A stretch of 8,488 nt of DNA from Bacillota bacterium. Its GTDB lineage: Bacteria > Bacillota > Clostridia > Clostridiales > Clostridiaceae. The notes under the pieces were generated by a model. It was not told the DNA's origin. It saw only the letters and a list, made by a program, of their open reading frames with translations, and made no database searches. The translations under genes were made by a program, and so were the position numbers. Location: positions 1 through 8,488 of the forward strand of contig JAFADP010000143.1 in assembly GCA_023424785.1 (NCBI GenBank). The letters are read 5' to 3'. Shown one piece after another: positions 5,536 to 8,488 of the stretch (positions are counted from its first letter, which is position 1; the number at the start of each line of letters is the position of its first letter).

Positions 5536-7620
5536 TTATCTGCCAACAACTATTATAATGCTTCTTTGAGAAACAATAATTCTTTCTTGATTTTCTAACA
5601 AGTGTTCTTTATCACTTACATATTCCAAATTAGTATTCTCAAAAAGATACCACCTTTTACCTATTGGAAGAGTAGGTAATTGAAATATATGATCCTCCCA
5701 ATGCATATTCATAGCTATATATATGAAAGAATCTTCTTTTGTATTATATTTCTCCTTCTCTTCTACAAACATTACTCCAAAATATAATGTATTATCTACA
5801 CTATCTAATTTCCAAGGAGTTTCACTATGCCATGAAACTTCAGTATATCCTAATTTATTATATCCCTTATCATAAGAGAAATTTCTAAAAACAGGATGTC
5901 TTTTTCTAAAAGCAATTATTTTTTTAAAGTATTCATGAATATCTCTATATTTTTCTATTCTACTCCAATCAAGCCATGATATTTCATTGTCCTGACAATA
6001 AGCATTATTATTACCATACTGTGTATTACAAAATTCATCTCCAGATAAGATCATTGGTATTCCTCTACTCACTAACAACATAGTAATAGCATTTTTAATT
6101 TGTCTCTTTCTTAAAGATATTACCTCTTTATTATCTGTATCTCCTTCTACTCCACAATTCCAGCTATAATTATCATTACATCCATCATTATTATTTTCAC
6201 CATTATCTAAATTGTGTTTATCATTATAAGAAACTAAGTCATAAAGAGTAAAACCATCATGGCAAGTTATAAAGTTTATAGAAGCATTAGAACCTCTTCC
6301 TCCATATAAGTCTTCAGATCCTTCAATTCTTTTTATAACATTTTGAGCTTCATATCCATCACCTTTTAAAAATTTCCTTATAGAATCTCTATACTTACCA
6401 TTCCATTCTGCCCAACGCCCCCAAGATGGGAAATTACCTACTTGATATAATCCACTTGCATCCCAAGCTTCTGCAATAAGCTTAGTTTTACCTAAAATTG
6501 CATCATGAGCAAGAACTTCAAGTAATGGTGGGTTACTCATAGGATATCCATTTTGATCTCTTGAAAGTATTGAAGCTAAGTCAAATCTAAATCCATCAAT
6601 ATGATATTCTGATACCCAGTATCTTAAACAGTCTAAAATAGTATTTCTAACAATTGCATTATTACAGTTTAATGTATTTCCACAACCACTAAAATTATGG
6701 TAATATCCATCAGGTGTTAGTAAATAATATGTTTTATTATCTATCCCTCTAAAGGATATGTAAGGCCCCCTTTCATTTCCTTCTGCTGTATGATTAAATA
6801 CAACATCAAGAATAACTTCTATTCCATTTTTATGAAAGAGTTTAATAGTATTTTTAAACTCATCAACTTCCATATTATATTTTCCATAAGCTGCATATCC
6901 TGCCTTTGGGGCAAAAAATCCTACTGTACTATAACCCCAATAATTATATAATTTCTTTCCATTTATTATTCTAGAGTTTTCAAATTCATCAAATTCAAAT
7001 ACAGGTAAAAGTTCTACACAATTTATTCCAAGCTCCTTTAAATAAGGTATTTTACTAGAAAGAGAAGTAAAAGTTCCTGGATGTTTAACCTCACTTGAAG
7101 GATGCTTTGTAAAACTTCTAACATGAAGTTCATATATAATTAAATCTTCCATAGGAGTTTCTAGAGGTTTATCTCCTTCCCAATCATAATCATCATAAAT
7201 AATACGTCCTCTATGCTGAAACTTATTATTATAATCAGGATTTTGTCCCCATACCTCTCTTCCTGAAATAGCTTTTGCATAAGGATCTAATAATATTTTT
7301 TCCTTATTAAACCAAAATCCATCTTTAGGCTCAAATTTACCATCCATTCTATATCCATATTCAACAGTTTCATAATTAATATTAAAAACTGTCATAGCAA
7401 ATACATCACCTATCCTAAACTCATCAGGAAATGGTATTATTTCAAAGGGTTCTTTTTCTCCTTTATTAAATAGCACTAATTCGCAGCTTTTTGCATGTTT
7501 TGAAAAAATGGAAAAGTTCACTCCACCTGGAACAATAGTTGCACCAAAAGGTAATAACCTTCCCATTCTATATGATATTTCATTATGTTTATGTGTTGGA
7601 AAACCATCTAATCTTATCAT
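5536..7620 (-). CDS. glgX: GlgX/isoamylase-type glycogen debranching enzyme (GH13)
   Basis: A 694-residue cytosolic glycoside hydrolase expected to cut alpha-1,6 branches of glycogen or limit dextrin. An N-terminal CBM48-like domain (about 17-105, including GGVNFSIFSKHA) precedes the GH13 barrel. All four GH13 regions are present: I DVVFNHT (272-278), II GFRFDLAS (343-350) with Arg345 and nucleophile Asp347, III LIAEAWD (381-387) with acid/base Glu384, and IV FITCHDG (449-455). A beta-sandwich C-domain (about 600-694) ends the protein; length is usual for GlgX. The chosen ATG has a poor ribosome binding site (AAAGG about 14 bases upstream), and no better in-frame start exists, so translation may be coupled to the STAS gene 39 bases before. 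No glgA, glgB, glgC or glgP gene is in the window. Isoamylase-like or pullulanase-like specificity cannot be excluded. It lies between the STAS and kinase genes. Confidence 0.9.
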   Translation of the reverse strand: MIRLDGFPTHKHNEISYRMGRLLPFGATIVPGGVNFSIFSKHAKSCELVLFNKGEKEPFEIIPFPDEFRIGDVFAMTVFNINYETVEYGYRMDGKFEPKDGFWFNKEKILLDPYAKAISGREVWGQNPDYNNKFQHRGRIIYDDYDWEGDKPLETPMEDLIIYELHVRSFTKHPSSEVKHPGTFTSLSSKIPYLKELGINCVELLPVFEFDEFENSRIINGKKLYNYWGYSTVGFFAPKAGYAAYGKYNMEVDEFKNTIKLFHKNGIEVILDVVFNHTAEGNERGPYISFRGIDNKTYYLLTPDGYYHNFSGCGNTLNCNNAIVRNTILDCLRYWVSEYHIDGFRFDLASILSRDQNGYPMSNPPLLEVLAHDAILGKTKLIAEAWDASGLYQVGNFPSWGRWAEWNGKYRDSIRKFLKGDGYEAQNVIKRIEGSEDLYGGRGSNASINFITCHDGFTLYDLVSYNDKHNLDNGENNNDGCNDNYSWNCGVEGDTDNKEVISLRKRQIKNAITMLLVSRGIPMILSGDEFCNTQYGNNNAYCQDNEISWLDWSRIEKYRDIHEYFKKIIAFRKRHPVFRNFSYDKGYNKLGYTEVSWHSETPWKLDSVDNTLYFGVMFVEEKEKYNTKEDSFIYIAMNMHWEDHIFQLPTLPIGKRWYLFENTNLEYVSDKEHLLENQERIIVSQRSIIIVVGR

Positions 7621-7659
7621 TGCTCTTACCCATACCTTTCTCTCAATATGTAAATAAAA

Positions 7660-7965
7660 TTACCTTTCAAAGCTCTTAAATATATTGGCAAATCCAGTCA
7701 CATCCATAATGTCTTTAACTTCATCTACTAAGTTAATAATACTCATACGACCATTTTTCATTTTTATACTCTTTCCTACTGTAAGAAGAGTTCTTAATCC
7801 TGCACTTGATACATATGGACAGTTCTCCATATCAATAATTATTTCACTATCATCTTTTATTTCTTCTAGTATTTTATTTGTAACTTCATTGCTAGAAAGT
7901 CCATCTAAGTTTCCATTTAATTTAATATACTTTTTATTATTAATTTCTTTGCAAATCACTTCCAT
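7660..7965 (-). CDS. STAS-domain anti-sigma-factor-antagonist-like protein
   Basis: A 101-residue single STAS domain, the switch protein of a partner-switching circuit. The family pattern is visible: KYIKLNGNLDG (12-22), EIIIDMENCPYVSSAGLRTLL (41-61) and the terminal helix from about 82. Ser54 in SSAGLR aligns with the serine phosphorylated in SpoIIAA and RsbV; the usual preceding Asp is Ser53 here, as in many relatives. In the known scheme the kinase phosphorylates this serine and inactivates the protein, and the PP2C phosphatase restores it; both enzymes are encoded in the same operon. AGGAG (7976-7980) lies ten bases before the ATG; a second GGAG (7970-7973) is closer. It is the first gene of the operon, directly behind an extended -10 promoter. 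The family is certain; its binding target is not known. Confidence 0.9.
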   Translation of the reverse strand: MEVICKEINNKKYIKLNGNLDGLSSNEVTNKILEEIKDDSEIIIDMENCPYVSSAGLRTLLTVGKSIKMKNGRMSIINLVDEVKDIMDVTGFANIFKSFER

Positions 7966-8008
7966 TATACTCCAACTCCTACTCTAACATAAATTTAACT
8001 TTATTTGT

Positions 8009-8017
8009 ATTATATCA
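8009..8017 (-). promoter_or_regulatory. Extended -10 promoter of the STAS-glgX-kinase-phosphatase operon
   Basis: TGATATAAT on the minus strand is a perfect extended -10 element (TGN plus TATAAT). No good -35 box lies 16-18 bases upstream, as is usual for extended -10 promoters. Transcription would start near 8002, giving a leader of about 36 bases to the STAS ATG. This implies a vegetative sigma-A-type promoter for the operon. Confidence 0.6.
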
Positions 8018-8163
8018 TATTTTTTAACTTTAATAGAATTAATATACTTAACATCATTATATTTCTATTATAAACTTTTCTAAAAAATTTTAACCAATTA
8101 TTTATTTTTTTATTACTTTGATAATGAAAATAAAGATATATATGGTAAAAAGAGGTATGTTTT

Positions 8164-8172
8164 TGGTATAAT
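8164..8172 (+). promoter_or_regulatory. Extended -10 promoter of the TPR lipoprotein gene
   Basis: TGGTATAAT on the plus strand is a perfect extended -10 element. The -35 region is weak (GGTAAA or TGGTAA at the expected distance). The start of transcription would be near 8179, about 24 bases before the ATG, leaving room only for the ribosome binding site. Confidence 0.65.
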
Positions 8173-8202
8173 ATATATTATTTATTATATTGGAGGATAC
8201 AT

Positions 8203-8488
8203 ATGATTAGAAAAAACAAAATAGCTTCTGCTATAATAATAACTGCTATAATTACTACACTTATTTCATGCAATAATGTAAACAGTTCCAAGGTTTCCTT
8301 AAAAGAAACTAGCATAGAAGCAGTAAAAGAAGGTAAAGAACTCCTAAAAGATGAAAACTACGAAGATGCTCTTAATTCATTTAATATGGGCATTAGTGAA
8401 GATAATAACAATTCTGAAGCTCTTAATTTATATAAGTTAACTAGCAGCTTTATATCTTTAAAAGAAGCCCTTGACAATTATGATATGG
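8203..8488 (+). CDS. Lipoprotein with TPR-like region, 3' end outside the window
   Basis: The frame opens at ATG 8203 and stays open to the window edge (95 complete codons). It carries a lipoprotein signal: RKNK at 3-6, a hydrophobic stretch (7-21) and lipobox LISC with lipidated Cys23. After a short polar linker, residues 39-93 form helices resembling a tetratricopeptide repeat, with GKELLKDENYEDALNSFNMG (44-63) as the clearest A/B helix pair. The mature protein would sit on the outer membrane face and probably mediates protein contacts. GGAGG (8192-8196) lies six bases before the ATG. It is transcribed divergently from the STAS operon. The rest of the protein and any C-terminal domain are not visible, so function is open. 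Confidence 0.8.
   Translation, partial: MIRKNKIASAIIITAIITTLISCNNVNSSKVSLKETSIEAVKEGKELLKDENYEDALNSFNMGISEDNNNSEALNLYKLTSSFISLKEALDNYDM

Noticed and set aside
7628..7633. Short frame starting at the ATG just before the debranching-enzyme start, as a leader peptide
   Set aside because: It runs about 14 codons out of frame and its only Shine-Dalgarno-like bases abut the ATG too closely to work.
7685..7987. Plus-strand frame of 100 codons opposite the STAS gene
   Set aside because: A shadow of the STAS reading frame, with no start signals and no family resemblance.
8118..8146. TTGATA (8118-8123) with TATGGT 17 bases later as a plus-strand promoter
   Set aside because: The -10 box is poor, and a perfect extended -10 element lies just downstream at 8164-8172.

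Overview
The window is very AT-rich, with A/T-ending codons, strong GGAGG-type ribosome binding sites, type II lipoprotein signals and gene content typical of a Gram-positive anaerobe. Clostridium sensu stricto is my best guess; this is inferred from composition and protein style, not from a marker gene. There are no rRNA or tRNA genes, insertion sequences or CRISPR arrays.

Layout. Positions 14-322 (+) encode a small SCP2-type lipid-carrier-like protein. It faces, across a two-way hairpin terminator, a minus-strand lipoprotein gene (396-929). Next on the minus strand come a secreted transglutaminase-like protein with two C-terminal Ig-like repeats (1045-2499) and a dCMP deaminase (2586-3065). 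The deaminase is followed by a long perfect inverted repeat that sits directly against the transglutaminase start. A hairpin plus U-tract at 3153-3190 separates this group from the central operon. At the right edge a plus-strand TPR-like lipoprotein gene begins at 8203 and runs out of the window.

The central feature is a four-gene minus-strand operon, 7965 to 3342, with gaps of only 28-39 bases. It encodes a STAS-domain anti-sigma-antagonist-like protein, a GlgX/isoamylase-type glycogen debranching enzyme, an RsbW/SpoIIAB-like ATP-binding kinase, and a membrane-bound SpoIIE/RsbU-type PP2C phosphatase. This is a complete partner-switching set (STAS switch, kinase that would phosphorylate it, phosphatase that would reset it) with a glycogen enzyme inserted and no sigma factor in view. 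The simplest reading is that a membrane-sensed signal acts through the STAS protein on an output encoded elsewhere, and that storage-glucan breakdown is co-expressed with that switch. A direct effect on the debranching enzyme is possible but unproven.

The operon has a clear extended -10 promoter (TGATATAAT) in the 237-base divergent intergenic region, which also carries an extended -10 promoter (TGGTATAAT) for the TPR lipoprotein gene. The phosphatase gene appears to start with TTG.
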